A DNA stretch of 64,000 nt, from assembly GCA_910589165.1 (NCBI GenBank), contig CAJUSP010000001.1, positions 62,001 through 126,000 of the forward strand. The letters run 5' to 3'. Source of the DNA: an uncultured Adlercreutzia sp. Lineage in GTDB: Bacteria; Actinomycetota; Coriobacteriia; Coriobacteriales; Eggerthellaceae. Position numbers and translations under genes: made by a program. Every line of letters starts with the position of its first letter. Position 1 is the first letter of the stretch. Below the pieces are notes generated by a model that was given only the letters and a program-made list of their open reading frames with translations, had not been told where the DNA came from and made no database searches. Of the stretch, positions 7,653 through 16,274 are shown in pieces.

Positions 7653-8822
7653 ATGCCAAGCTTGAACGACCTTATGGAGATGATGGACGCCCTGGAAACC
7701 AAGGCGGTCATCACTATTCCCACCTTCTGCGTGGCCGTGCGCAACCGCCATTCTTCCTGCCGCAAGTGCGCCGACGCGTGCCTGGCCGACGCCATCACCA
7801 TCGATAAGAACAACCTCGAGATCAGCGCCGGCGCCTGCGTGGGCTGCGGTGCCTGCGTGGCCGTGTGCCCCACTTCGGCCCTTGTGCCCATGGATCCCAT
7901 GCCCGACGATTTGGCGGCGGCCGTCGTGGAAACGACCCAGGCCGCCGGCGTGCCGGTTATCGCTTGCGCCCGCAAGGCGGCCCGCAACGTGGGCGACCCG
8001 GACAAGTACGCCGTGGTGCCCTGCCTCGCCCGCATGGAGGAGGAGTTCCTCCTGGAGCTGCTCTCCCACGGTATCGAGGAGGTGTTCCTCGTCGACGGCG
8101 ACTGCAGCACCTGCAAGTACCGCGCCGCCGTGCCCGCCATCGACGACACCGTCGAGTCGGCCCGCGCGCTGGTGGCCGCCATGGGCGCCGAAGCCCGCAT
8201 CACGCGCACTTCGGAGTTCCCCGAGGCCGCCCGCGTGGCCGATATGCGCAAGGCCATGGGCGCCGCCCGCCGCGAGTTCTTCACCTCGTCGGGCCACTAC
8301 GCCAAAGATGTGGCGAAGTCGGCCGCCGAGAAGGTGGTGAACGACAAGCTGAAGCAGCTGCATCTGCAGAAGCAGGAGCAGTCGCTGCGCGAGAAGCTCG
8401 GCGTGAAGAACGGCGCGGGGAAGATGCCCACCATTACGGCCGAGCGCAACATGAACATCCTCGATGCCATGACGCGCCTGGGCAACCCGGAGGAGCCGGC
8501 CGAGCCCGAGATGTTCACCCGCATCTTCGGCGATGTGGAGGTGGATGCCGAGAAGTGCTCCGGCTGCGGCATGTGCGTGATGTTCTGCCCCACCGATGCC
8601 TTGCGCAAGAGCCTCGACAAGCACCCCGACGAAGACCGCGCCTACATGGAGTTCTCGGCGGCCGACTGCGTGCAGTGCAACCTGTGTGCCGACGCCTGCC
8701 TGAAGCACTGCATCGAGGTGATCCCCGTGGTGAGCACCGCCGAGCTGTTCGATTTCGAACCGCGCCTCGTAGAAATCGGCGTCGCCAAGAAGGGAAACAA
8801 GCTTTTCAACCGCAACCGCTAG
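7653..8822 (+). CDS. Polyferredoxin-type 4Fe-4S protein
   Basis: A 389-residue soluble protein with four Cys clusters. At the N-terminus are C36-x2-C39-x3-C43 and C62-x2-C65-x2-C68-x3-C72 (CVGCGACVAVCP). At the C-terminus are CSGCGMCVMFCP and CVQCNLCADACLKHC. The middle, about residues 95-220, is an alpha/beta domain with CARK and DCSTCKYR cysteines, like the small-subunit-like domains of MvhD/CooF-type electron carriers. It is probably a cytoplasmic electron-transfer protein. It starts 17 bp after mobBA, so it may serve a molybdoenzyme or its maturation. The partner is unknown. Confidence 0.8.
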   Translation: MPSLNDLMEMMDALETKAVITIPTFCVAVRNRHSSCRKCADACLADAITIDKNNLEISAGACVGCGACVAVCPTSALVPMDPMPDDLAAAVVETTQAAGVPVIACARKAARNVGDPDKYAVVPCLARMEEEFLLELLSHGIEEVFLVDGDCSTCKYRAAVPAIDDTVESARALVAAMGAEARITRTSEFPEAARVADMRKAMGAARREFFTSSGHYAKDVAKSAAEKVVNDKLKQLHLQKQEQSLREKLGVKNGAGKMPTITAERNMNILDAMTRLGNPEEPAEPEMFTRIFGDVEVDAEKCSGCGMCVMFCPTDALRKSLDKHPDEDRAYMEFSAADCVQCNLCADACLKHCIEVIPVVSTAELFDFEPRLVEIGVAKKGNKLFNRNR

Positions 8823-8832
8823 CCCCCTGTGC

Positions 8833-8862
8833 TATACTCTGCAACACTTTCGTGCTTTAGCA
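8833..8862 (+). promoter_or_regulatory. Putative promoter and small inverted repeat before the amino-acid ABC operon
   Basis: TATACT at 8833-8838 is a good -10 hexamer without a clear -35. The inverted repeat gtgct-tt-agcac at 8851-8862 lies just downstream, where a regulator could bind. The leader then carries GGGAGGAACC before the binding-protein ATG. Confidence 0.4.
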
Positions 8863-8920
8863 CGGTAGAGTCATAAAGTGAGGGAGGCGACGGGTCTCCC
8901 TACGTGTTAGGGAGGAACCT

Positions 8921-9754
8921 ATGAAGAAGTTCACCAAGATCGCTGCCGTGGCGGCGGCGCTGTGCCTGGGCGTGTGCCTGCTGGCCGGCTGCTCTGGCAG
9001 CAACGACGCGGCGACGACCGACGCCAACGGCGAGGGCACCACCACGCTCATCGTGGGTCTGGACAACGCCTACCCGCCCTATGGCTTCATCGGCGACGAC
9101 GGCAACTTGACCGGTTTTGACATCGACCTGGCCACCCAGGTGGCCGAGCGCAACGGCTGGAACCTTGAGCTGGAGGCCATCGACTGGGACGCCAAGGACG
9201 CGCTGCTGAACCAGGGCACCATCAACTGCATCTGGAACGGCTTCACCATGGAGGGTCGCGAGAATGACTACGCCTTCTCGAAGCCCTACATGCACAACGA
9301 GCAGGTCGTGGTGGTGCGCGCCGATTCCGACGTGAAGAGCCTTGCCGACCTGGCTGACAAGAACGTTCTGACCCAGGTTGACTCGGCGGCACTCGACGTG
9401 CTGGAGGGCGACCAGAAGGAGCTGGCCGATACCTTCGCTGGCGGCAAGGTCCAGACGGTGAGCGACTACAACAACGCTTTCATGCAGCTGGAGTCCGGCG
9501 CGGTTGACGCGGTGGCCTGCGATCTGTCCATCGCCGATTACCAGATGGCGGCCAAGCCCGACGTGTTCGTGAAGCTGGAGCCGCTGTCCACCGAGAACTA
9601 CGCGGTGGGCTTCGCGAAGGACGGCGACGCTTCCATGATCGAGGCCGTGAACAAGACGCTGAAGGAAATGTACGACGACGGCACCATCAAGCAGCTGTGC
9701 GAGAAGTGGGGCGAGTACGGCATCTCGATCGACAACTGGGTACTCGTCGATTAA
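8921..9754 (+). CDS. Amino-acid ABC transporter substrate-binding lipoprotein
   Basis: A 277-residue type II periplasmic-binding-protein fold (SBP_bac_3). A lipoprotein signal with LLAGC at residues 20-24 anchors it outside the membrane. After a Thr/Asn/Gly linker come GLDNAYPPYGF and GFDIDLATQVAERNGW, typical of polar amino-acid receptors of the glutamine/histidine/cystine group. The exact ligand cannot be read. The permease and ATPase follow, separated by a long hairpin that starts on the stop codon. Confidence 0.9.
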   Translation: MKKFTKIAAVAAALCLGVCLLAGCSGSNDAATTDANGEGTTTLIVGLDNAYPPYGFIGDDGNLTGFDIDLATQVAERNGWNLELEAIDWDAKDALLNQGTINCIWNGFTMEGRENDYAFSKPYMHNEQVVVVRADSDVKSLADLADKNVLTQVDSAALDVLEGDQKELADTFAGGKVQTVSDYNNAFMQLESGAVDAVACDLSIADYQMAAKPDVFVKLEPLSTENYAVGFAKDGDASMIEAVNKTLKEMYDDGTIKQLCEKWGEYGISIDNWVLVD

Positions 9755-9775
9755 TTGCTTTCGCAATTAATCGAC
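9746..9775 (+). other. Intra-operon hairpin overlapping the binding-protein stop codon
   Basis: Perfect 13-bp stem gtcgattaattgc / gcaattaatcgac with a TTTC loop. It starts six bases before the stop TAA and has no T-run. Such hairpins between a binding-protein gene and its permease commonly protect the upstream mRNA and raise receptor stoichiometry; partial termination is also possible. The rest of the gap, to about 10000, shows no gene. Confidence 0.75.
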
Positions 9776-10000
9776 CCGACGCTGCGGGTCCGACGGGTAC
9801 CTGGCCTCGCACTTCACCGCTTACCTTCGCGGCACAAAGGCCGCTCAGCCGCGGTTCAGCACGATTCCAGGCACCTGTCGGCCCCTCGCTGACTTCCTTG
9901 GGCGCATCCCGGAGTTGGTGGAATAAATATTAGGGAGGGTGAGGCTCTTTTGGGCCTTGCCCTTTCGGTCGCTTGAGGGCGATGATGAGAGGACGTGGAG

Positions 10001-10654
10001 ATGGAATTCTCGGTCATGATGGGCATTCTCATGGAGGGCTTCGCGCTGACCGCGGAGATCTTCGTGATCACGCTGGTGGGCTCGCTGCCCTTGGGCGTGG
10101 TGGTGGCCCTGGCGCGTATGAGCAAGTTCAAGCCCCTGGCGTGGCTCGCTCAACTCTACATTTCCATCCTCCGCGGCACGCCGCTCATGCTGCAGCTTAT
10201 GGCCATCATGTTCGGCCCCTACTACCTGTTGGGCCTGAACATGGGATCGGACTGGAAGTTCTGGGCCTGCGCCATCGGCTTCATCCTGAACTACGCCGCC
10301 TACTTCGCGGAAATTTACCGCTCGGGCATCCAGTCGATTCCGCGCGGCCAGTACGAGGCGGCCGAGGTGCTTGGCTACACCAAGGCGCAAACCTTCATGA
10401 AGATCATCCTGCCCCAGGTCATCAAGCGCATCCTGCCGGCCATGGGCAACGAGATCATCACGCTCGTGAAGGACACCTCCCTTGCCTTCGTGTTGGGCAT
10501 CATGGAAATGTTCTCCGCCGCCAAGGCGCTCGCCGCCAGCGAGGTGTCTATGATTCCCTACGCCATCGCGGCGCTCATCTACTGGGTGTTCTGCCTGGTC
10601 ATCGAATTCATCCTGAACCGCGTCGAGAAGCGTCTCGACTACTATCACGACTAG
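10001..10654 (+). CDS. Amino-acid ABC transporter permease
   Basis: A 217-residue HisM/GlnP-type inner-membrane subunit with about five helices. It contains the EAA loop [21 protein letters not shown], which docks on the ATPase, and RGTPLMLQL near residue 60. I chose the ATG at 10001 over the GTG two codons earlier because the GAGAGG site then has normal spacing. It follows the binding-protein gene by about 250 bp and precedes the ATPase by 10 bp. Confidence 0.9.
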   Translation: MEFSVMMGILMEGFALTAEIFVITLVGSLPLGVVVALARMSKFKPLAWLAQLYISILRGTPLMLQLMAIMFGPYYLLGLNMGSDWKFWACAIGFILNYAAYFAEIYRSGIQSIPRGQYEAAEVLGYTKAQTFMKIILPQVIKRILPAMGNEIITLVKDTSLAFVLGIMEMFSAAKALAASEVSMIPYAIAALIYWVFCLVIEFILNRVEKRLDYYHD

Positions 10655-10664
10655 GAGGCGCCCC

Positions 10665-11438
10665 ATGGAGAACAAAGCAGTTGTCACCCTTGAGCAGGGC
10701 AAGAAGGCTTTCGGCGACAACGAGGTGCTGAAGGACATTTCGCTGACGGTGAACGCCGGCGACGTGCTGGCCATCATCGGGCCGTCGGGCGGCGGGAAGT
10801 CGACGCTTCTGCGTTGCATGACGCTGCTGGAGACGCTGGACTCGGGCGACCTTTCCTATGGCGACCTAGTTGTATGCTCCAACGATGCTGCCGGGCGCGC
10901 CGTGTACGGCGGCAAGGACGTCATCGCCCAGGCGAAGACGCGCTTCGGGCTCGTGTTCCAGAACTTCAACCTGTTCCCGCACTATACGGTGCTGCAGAAC
11001 GTGACCGATGCGCTCATCAGCGTGCAGAAGATGCCGAAGGACGAGGCGCTGGCCCGCGGGCGCGACCTGCTGGCGAAGATGGGCCTGGCCGACAAGGAAG
11101 ACATGGTGCCGTGCGATTTGTCCGGCGGCCAGCAGCAGCGCGTGGCTATTGCCCGTGCACTGGCCATGAACCCCGATGTGCTGTTCTTCGACGAGCCGAC
11201 GAGTGCCCTGGATCCGGAGCTTACGCGCGAGGTGCTGAAGGTCATTCGCGACTTGGCGGCCGAGCGTATGACCATGGTGATTGTCACCCATGAGATGGGT
11301 TTCGCCCGCGATGTGGCCGACCATCTCATCTTCATGGACGGCGGCGTCATTGTGGAGCAGGGGCCGGCGAGCGAGGTCATCAACAACCCGCAGCACGACC
11401 GCACCCGCGCCTTCCTCTCGAACTACGACCGCGACTAG
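10665..11438 (+). CDS. Amino-acid ABC transporter ATP-binding protein
   Basis: A 257-residue ABC ATPase: Walker [11 protein letters not shown]-loop [11 protein letters not shown], signature [15 protein letters not shown], Walker [13 protein letters not shown], and the switch His in [10 protein letters not shown]. It is close to the GlnQ/HisP subgroup. A loop of about 30 residues between Walker A and the Q-loop (about 65-95) is longer than in GlnQ. Last gene of the operon; the palindromic element at 11458 begins 19 bp after its stop and is well placed to act as terminator. Confidence 0.92.
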   Translation: MENKAVVTLEQGKKAFGDNEVLKDISLTVNAGDVLAIIGPSGGGKSTLLRCMTLLETLDSGDLSYGDLVVCSNDAAGRAVYGGKDVIAQAKTRFGLVFQNFNLFPHYTVLQNVTDALISVQKMPKDEALARGRDLLAKMGLADKEDMVPCDLSGGQQQRVAIARALAMNPDVLFFDEPTSALDPELTREVLKVIRDLAAERMTMVIVTHEMGFARDVADHLIFMDGGVIVEQGPASEVINNPQHDRTRAFLSNYDRD

Positions 11439-11457
11439 CAACCCGAAGCCGCGTGTG

Positions 11458-11563
11458 GTGAGACAGTGCCCCGGAGGGGTGTCTCATGTTCGGTAGCCGC
11501 CACTGCGCGAACGCGCCGCAAAACTTTTGGAACATGAGACACCCCTCCGGGGCACTGTCTCAC
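11458..11563. repeat. REPIN-like palindromic element, copy B (intergenic)
   Basis: Two perfectly complementary 33-bp arms (11458-11490, 11531-11563) around a 40-bp spacer, 106 bp in total. It lies between the convergent ABC ATPase and acetyltransferase genes. It shares nearly all arm sequence with the copies at 3148 and 36680, while the spacers are unrelated. As RNA it would form a very stable hairpin on either strand and may serve as bidirectional terminator or mRNA 3'-end stabiliser. The coding copies are 105 bp (a multiple of three); this non-coding copy is 106. Confidence 0.9.
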
Positions 11564-11573
11564 GGGACTTGCG

Positions 11574-12248
11574 TTATTCTTGGGGCGTGGGGTCGCGGCG
11601 GAGGCAGCGCTCGTAGATGGAAACCTTCGGGTCGCGGAACACGTGCACCTCGCGGAACCCGAAGGCGCCGAAAGCGTCTTCCAGGGCGTCGGAGTACACC
11701 TCACAGAACACCGGCAGCTGGGCGGCATCGGCGTAGGCGCACACGGCCTCGACCATGCGGCGGAAGTTGCCCGTGCCGCGGTGGTCGGAATCGACGGCGG
11801 TAAGCGCAATCTGCAGGAAGTCGCCCGGCGTTTCCTCGCGCAGCACCCAGTCGCGCACGTTGATGGTTTCCATGCGGCGCAGCTGCGCCTCGTAGGCGTC
11901 GGTTTCCTCATCAGAGAACACCGAGGCAATCAGGTTCGCCGAGGCGTCCTTCATCAGCTGGTCCCAGGTGGTGCCGTTCAGCTCGCTTTGCTGGTAGGCC
12001 ACGATAAGGCCGTTGCCGTCGTGGGTGCAGTGGACGGCTTGGTAGGGCGCGGCCATGATGCACTCGTTCAGAATGAGGGCGCGGGCCAGGTAGCGCTCGC
12101 GGTCGGAGCCTTCCGAGCCCGAGGGCAGGCCGGAAAGCAGCTCGCGCACGTGGAGCTCTTCCAGGTAGGAATCGCCGCCCATGTTTGCCAGGTTAATCAG
12201 CAGGTGCTTGTCGTCCGGTTCTACCGTGACCAAATCGGGAAGTAGCAT
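11574..12248 (-). CDS. GNAT family N-acetyltransferase
   Basis: A 224-residue protein. Its C-terminal half has the acetyl-CoA-binding motif A in the form ALTAVDSDHRGTGNFRRMVEAV, followed by a GNAT-like strand and helix (FCEVYSD...FGFREVHVF). The N-terminal ~110 residues are acidic and have no family I recognise. The substrate is unknown. It is convergent with the ABC transporter and divergent from htrA, so its promoter shares the 12249-12495 interval that holds a perfect palindrome. Confidence 0.75.
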   Translation of the reverse strand: MLLPDLVTVEPDDKHLLINLANMGGDSYLEELHVRELLSGLPSGSEGSDRERYLARALILNECIMAAPYQAVHCTHDGNGLIVAYQQSELNGTTWDQLMKDASANLIASVFSDEETDAYEAQLRRMETINVRDWVLREETPGDFLQIALTAVDSDHRGTGNFRRMVEAVCAYADAAQLPVFCEVYSDALEDAFGAFGFREVHVFRDPKVSIYERCLRRDPTPQE

Positions 12249-12370
12249 AACGGCCTCCTCAGGCGCGAGGTTCTAACGAATGCCCCCATTCTCGCACCGC
12301 GTTTCGGGCGGCTGAGGTTCCGCGGAGCATTGTTGAAAACCCGTTCGCTTTCCTGCATGGCTGCAAGGGG

Positions 12371-12386
12371 TACACCAATTGGTGTA
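12371..12386. promoter_or_regulatory. Perfect 16-bp palindrome, candidate operator
   Basis: tacaccaattggtgta is fully self-complementary. It lies between the divergent acetyltransferase and htrA genes, 110 bp upstream of the htrA ATG. The size and dyad symmetry suit a dimeric repressor site (TetR/MarR/GntR-sized). It is markedly more AT-rich than the surroundings, and no cognate regulator gene is adjacent. Confidence 0.5.
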
Positions 12387-12495
12387 TCTCTGTGACGCAC
12401 GCGTGACGGGGGGTTGCCGAGTCGGTGGATTTGCGCAGCGGCGTGCTAAGGTTTGCGCCAGCACAAGGAATTCCTTCGAAACAAGGAGAACGACC

Positions 12496-14004
12496 ATGAC
12501 CGATATGAACCCCAATTCCATTCCCCCGAATGGCAACGGCTCGCAGCAGCCGGCCCCGCTGCAGCCGTCGCACCCGGCAGCTCCGGCACCGTCGGGCACG
12601 CAGCCCTACGGCGGCCAGCAGGCCTACGGCTACGGTGCCGGCCAGCAGGCCCCGGGCACTGCGCAGCACAACTTCAACGCGGGCCAGACCTACGAGGCCG
12701 AGCCTGTCGCCACCCATGCGCAGCATGCGGCCCCCAAGGGCAACGGCGGCAAAACCTTCCTCATCGCCTTCGCCGGCGCGCTTGTGGCCTGCGTGCTCGC
12801 CTTCGGCGTGTGGGGCGTGACGGGGGCCATGGGCGGCTCGTCCAACCATACCGAGACCATCACCGACCCGGTAACCGGCCAGCAGACCGTCATCAACGCC
12901 AGCGAAGATGCCACGCTTGCCGAGGCTGTGTCCGCCAAGTGCCTGCCCTCGGTGGCGGCCATCACGGTGTACGCGCCCGCTTCGGCTTCCGACCCCATGA
13001 GCCAGTACTTCGGCTACGGCTACGGCTATGGCCAGGGGCAGGGCGACGAGACGCTGCAGGCGTACTCGCAGGGTTCCGGCGTGGTGCTAACCGAGGACGG
13101 CTACGTGATCACCAACAACCACGTGGTTGAGGGCGGCAGCGCCTTCGACGTGATGATTGCCGGCGAAACCTACGAGGCTGAGCTGGTGGGCACCGACCCG
13201 TCCTCCGACGTGGCCGTGCTGAAGTGCAAGGACGCCGGCGGCCTGACGGTGATGGAAATCGGCGACTCCGACAACCTGACCATTGGCGAGTGGGTTATGA
13301 CGCTGGGCAGCCCCTTCGGGCTCGAGCAGTCGGTGGCCACGGGCATCGTGTCGGCCACGAGCCGCTCGCAGATCATGGATGCCAGCGAGTCGACCCAGGC
13401 CGGCGGCACCGGTGAGATTACCATCTACCCGAACATGATTCAGACCGACGCGGCCATCAACCCCGGCAACTCCGGCGGCGCGCTGGTTGATTCCGAGGGC
13501 AAGCTCATCGGCATCAACACGCTGATCACCTCGTACTCGGGCAACTACTCTGGCGTGGGCTTCGCCATTCCGGTGAACTACGCCATCAACCTGGCGCAGC
13601 AGATTATCGCCGGCGAGAACCCCACCCACGCTCAGTTGGGCGTGAGCCTCTCGACGGTGAGCGCCCAGAACGCGGCCCGCTACGGCCTGTCCGTTGACAC
13701 TGGCGCCTACGTGGCTGCGGTTTCGCCGGATTCCGGCGCGGCGGCGGCTGGCATTGCGCCGGGCGATATCATTACGGCCTTCGACGGCGAGCCGGTGGAA
13801 AGCGCGTCCGACCTGATGCTCGATGTGCGCACCAAGAACCCGGGCGACACCGTGACGCTGACGGTGAACAGCTCCGGCACCGAGAAGGAAGTTCAGGTGA
13901 CTCTCGGCGACGATTCTGCCACCCAGCAGCAGAAGCAGGAGCAGCAGGGCAACGAGCGCTCGATGGATGGTTACAACCTGAACGATCTGTTCGGCGGCCG
14001 CTAG
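12496..14004 (+). CDS. htrA: HtrA/DegP-like serine protease with PDZ domain
   Basis: A 502-residue type II membrane protein. It has a Pro/Gln/Gly/Tyr-rich cytoplasmic N-terminus (about 1-80), one transmembrane helix (about 85-110), a trypsin-like domain, and a PDZ domain near 390-475 (GAYVAAVSPDSGAAAAGIAPGD). Catalytic triad context is visible: NNHVVEGG (His), SSDVAVLK (Asp), NPGNSGGAL (Ser). Members degrade misfolded envelope proteins under stress. A Gly/Tyr-rich insert (GYGYGYGQGQGD) lies early in the protease domain. The start follows ACAAGGAGAA. A palindrome upstream may be its operator, and a strong terminator follows. Confidence 0.92.
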   Translation: MTDMNPNSIPPNGNGSQQPAPLQPSHPAAPAPSGTQPYGGQQAYGYGAGQQAPGTAQHNFNAGQTYEAEPVATHAQHAAPKGNGGKTFLIAFAGALVACVLAFGVWGVTGAMGGSSNHTETITDPVTGQQTVINASEDATLAEAVSAKCLPSVAAITVYAPASASDPMSQYFGYGYGYGQGQGDETLQAYSQGSGVVLTEDGYVITNNHVVEGGSAFDVMIAGETYEAELVGTDPSSDVAVLKCKDAGGLTVMEIGDSDNLTIGEWVMTLGSPFGLEQSVATGIVSATSRSQIMDASESTQAGGTGEITIYPNMIQTDAAINPGNSGGALVDSEGKLIGINTLITSYSGNYSGVGFAIPVNYAINLAQQIIAGENPTHAQLGVSLSTVSAQNAARYGLSVDTGAYVAAVSPDSGAAAAGIAPGDIITAFDGEPVESASDLMLDVRTKNPGDTVTLTVNSSGTEKEVQVTLGDDSATQQQKQEQQGNERSMDGYNLNDLFGGR

Positions 14005-14092
14005 GGTTTCGGGCGGTGTGTAAGGCACCGGCGAGACTCTAGAATGCGCGGAGCCTGAGACGCAGGGCCTTAGGCGCGCAAAGATTGACGAT

Positions 14093-14125
14093 AGGCGATC
14101 CCTCTTCGGAGGGGTCGCCTTTTTC
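14093..14125 (+). terminator. Terminator after htrA
   Basis: Stem aggcgatccctc / gaggggtcgcct (12 bp, one G-U) with a TTCG loop and a T5 tail. Base composition becomes visibly more AT-rich downstream. Confidence 0.9.
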
Positions 14126-14291
14126 TATGGCTGACCAGCAGGAATAGGTGTCAACAGGTAAATAGACCATCGAAAGGCAATAGGAATGTGTTGCTAGCGG
14201 TCGCTATTCATGTGTAATAGGACATAGAGCGTACTCTAGGAGTTTCATACTAAGCTGACCGAATTACGAATAAAAAGAAAGGAGGAGCGCC

Positions 14292-14375
14292 ATGCTGTTC
14301 TATGGAGATGTGGAGCCCCTGGATGTTTGCATTACGATTGGCCCAAGTGGAAGCTGCATTCGTCTGGGACTTTAG
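14292..14375 (+). CDS. 27-residue leader peptide candidate upstream of the DUF2975-like gene
   Basis: An ATG preceded by a near-perfect AAAGGAGGAGCG site opens a 27-codon frame (MLFYGDVEPLDVC...) ending in TAG. A 7-bp hairpin (gaatgcc / ggcattc, 14378-14400) follows directly, and the next ribosome-binding site lies 40 bp on. The strong site on so short a frame suggests a regulatory leader peptide or a small protein. It has no known homology that I can name. The 14130-14290 upstream stretch is AT-rich and shows no further gene. Confidence 0.45.
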   Translation: MLFYGDVEPLDVCITIGPSGSCIRLGL

Positions 14376-14425
14376 AGGAATGCCGCCCCAAAGGGCATTC
14401 TGGCTCCTGTGTAGAGAGGCGCAAG

Positions 14426-14986
14426 ATGCAACAAGATGAAGAAGCCGAAGCTGATCGAGTGTTCGAGCGAGAAAATAGCTACGACAAGGTGCTCGAGCAA
14501 GTTAGGCTGAAGTGTCAAATAGTCAGAGCAATATGCTTCGTAGTCGTGGGCGTATATGTTTGCATATGCGGGGCAGCTTTGTTCGCGATTTTGGGCGACG
14601 CAGAATCGATGTCGGAAGTGCTAAGCATCGCGGGCTATGCTATTGCCCACAGTTTGCTGATGTCAGCAATGCTTGTGTTTTTCGCTATGCTGTTCGGTGA
14701 TGTCGTTGAGAGCGATGAAGTCTTCTCGGAAAAACAGGCTGATCGTCTGAGAGCTATCGCGCTGTTGGCCCTTGCATCGTTTGCGGTGGATCTTCTTCAG
14801 GGTTTTGGGGCGGCTTTTCAGCTATTGCCAGCGATGGGCGTCATGGTTGACGTGAATAATGGAATGTCGGTAAGCGCGAGTGACATTAATATTGGCATGT
14901 TAGTTTTCTCTGCTATTATGTATTCACTGTCGGTCATATTCCGCTATGCCGCACTTTTGCAGCAGCTCAGCGACGATACTGTGTGA
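14426..14986 (+). CDS. DUF2975-like four-helix membrane protein
   Basis: A 186-residue protein with a charged N-terminus (about 1-25) and four hydrophobic segments (about 30-55, 68-95, 108-135, 155-180), the layout of DUF2975 membrane proteins. These are typically encoded with a small YozG-type HTH regulator, as here, where the HTH start lies 11 bp after the stop. The function of the pair is unknown. A membrane-coupled regulator is a common idea but unproven. Codon use is AT-richer than neighbouring genes, suggesting acquisition. The ATG was chosen over upstream TTG codons because of AGAGAGGCG spacing. Confidence 0.65.
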   Translation: MQQDEEAEADRVFERENSYDKVLEQVRLKCQIVRAICFVVVGVYVCICGAALFAILGDAESMSEVLSIAGYAIAHSLLMSAMLVFFAMLFGDVVESDEVFSEKQADRLRAIALLALASFAVDLLQGFGAAFQLLPAMGVMVDVNNGMSVSASDINIGMLVFSAIMYSLSVIFRYAALLQQLSDDTV

Positions 14987-14997
14987 AGGGGTTTGAT

Positions 14998-15309
14998 ATG
15001 CCGATTATCTCTCGTCTCGACCGTGTGATGGCGGAGCGCAAGATCTCCGTGAACGAGCTCTCTCGCCTCATCGAAATCTCGCCGGTCAACATCTCGCGTA
15101 TGCGCCGCGGCCACATCAAGGCTGTGCGCTTCTCTACGATGGAGCGCATCTGCGACGTGCTGGATTGCCAGCCGGGCGACCTGTTCGAGTACATCGCCGA
15201 AGAGGATGTGACGATGCCCATCGCCTACACGCCGAAGGCCCGCTCCAAGAAGCCTAAGAAGGCCGAGGAGGGTGGCGCCGAGCTTAAGGCCGAGGCCGCT
15301 ACCAACTAA
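14998..15309 (+). CDS. YozG-like Cro/CI-family HTH regulator
   Basis: A 103-residue protein. Residues about 8-65 form a helix-turn-helix of the Xre/YozG type (MAERKISVNELSRLIEI... FSTMERICDVLDCQPGDLFEY). A Lys/Ala/Glu-rich tail of about 35 residues follows, which is longer than in the usual ~70-residue YozG. It is probably translated with the preceding membrane protein, which it is expected to control or partner. GC content is higher than in the membrane gene. A terminator follows. Confidence 0.8.
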   Translation: MPIISRLDRVMAERKISVNELSRLIEISPVNISRMRRGHIKAVRFSTMERICDVLDCQPGDLFEYIAEEDVTMPIAYTPKARSKKPKKAEEGGAELKAEAATN

Positions 15310-15333
15310 CGGCTCCGTCTTCTGAGTCACCGA

Positions 15334-15374
15334 AAGCCCCGCGTCCGGTTCGCTGACTGGCGCGGGGCTTTTGC
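15334..15374 (+). terminator. Terminator after the HTH gene
   Basis: Stem aagccccgcg / cgcggggctt (10 bp perfect) around a 17-base loop, with a TTTT-containing tail. It separates the DUF2975/HTH cassette from pyrH. Confidence 0.8.
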
Positions 15375-15409
15375 GTGGGCATTTCCTTCCGTTCGCTCAT
15401 TGTTTGATG

Positions 15410-15452
15410 TTGACGGGCTGACGTATTGTCGACTAGGTTTTTCGGGTAGTAT
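15410..15452 (+). promoter_or_regulatory. Candidate promoter(s) for pyrH
   Basis: TTGACG at 15410-15415 with CTAGGT 17 bp later, or TTGTCG at 15426-15431 with TAGTAT at 15447-15452 (15-bp spacing). Neither is perfect. One of them should drive the pyrH-frr-uppS-cdsA-dxr series, since a terminator lies just upstream. Confidence 0.4.
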
Positions 15453-15494
15453 GTATCCGTTTAGAGAAAACCTGCCGACGAAGGGATTGGTTCG

Positions 15495-16211
15495 ATGGCG
15501 AACGAATACAAGTACGACCGCGTGCTGCTTAAGCTGTCCGGCGAGGCGCTGGCGGGCGATCAGGGCTACGGCATTGATCCGAAAGTGGTAGATGATCTGG
15601 CCGAAGAGATCGCCGAAATCGTCCACGACGGCGTGCAGCTGGCCGTGGTCGTCGGCGGCGGAAACATCTTCCGCGGCCTGGCCGGCTCGGCCGAGGGCAT
15701 GGACCGCTCGCAGGCCGACTACATCGGCATGCTGGCCACGGTGATGAACGCGCTGGCCCTGCAGGACGCGTTCGAGCGCCACGGCATTTTCTCGCGCGTG
15801 CAGAGCGCCATCACCATGCAGGAGGTGTCGGAGCCCTACATCCGCCGTCGCGCCATCCGCCATCTGGAGAAGGGCCGTGTGGTCATTCTGGCCGCCGGCA
15901 CCGGCAACCCCTACTTCACCACCGATACGACGGCCGCCCTGCGCGCCTGCGAGCTTGACGTCGATTGCGTGATGAAGGCCACCAAGGTCGACGGCGTCTA
16001 CGATGCTGACCCCATGAAGAACCCCGATGCGCACCGTTTCGACCACATCAGCTACATGGACGTGCTCTCCCAGGGGCTGCATGTCATGGACGCGACGGCC
16101 ACCTCGCTGTGCATGGACAACGACGTGCCCATGATCGTGTTCGATCTCACCAAGCCGGGCAACATCAAGGCCGCCCTGCAGGGCGAGCCGGTGGGCACGG
16201 TGGTCGAGTAG
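15495..16211 (+). CDS. pyrH: Uridylate (UMP) kinase
   Basis: A 238-residue amino-acid-kinase-fold enzyme converting UMP to UDP. Signatures are [11 protein letters not shown] at the N-terminus, [29 protein letters not shown] and [13 protein letters not shown]. Length and motifs are standard for the bacterial hexameric PyrH. In many bacteria rpsB-tsf precede pyrH; here the DUF2975/HTH cassette sits directly upstream, with its own terminator. Frr follows after 63 bp. Confidence 0.97.
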   Translation: MANEYKYDRVLLKLSGEALAGDQGYGIDPKVVDDLAEEIAEIVHDGVQLAVVVGGGNIFRGLAGSAEGMDRSQADYIGMLATVMNALALQDAFERHGIFSRVQSAITMQEVSEPYIRRRAIRHLEKGRVVILAAGTGNPYFTTDTTAALRACELDVDCVMKATKVDGVYDADPMKNPDAHRFDHISYMDVLSQGLHVMDATATSLCMDNDVPMIVFDLTKPGNIKAALQGEPVGTVVE

Positions 16212-16274
16212 CCGCCCGCGGCATTGCATCAGACGTTACGGGAAACGCCCCGTGGACTATTAGGAGGAACCCTC

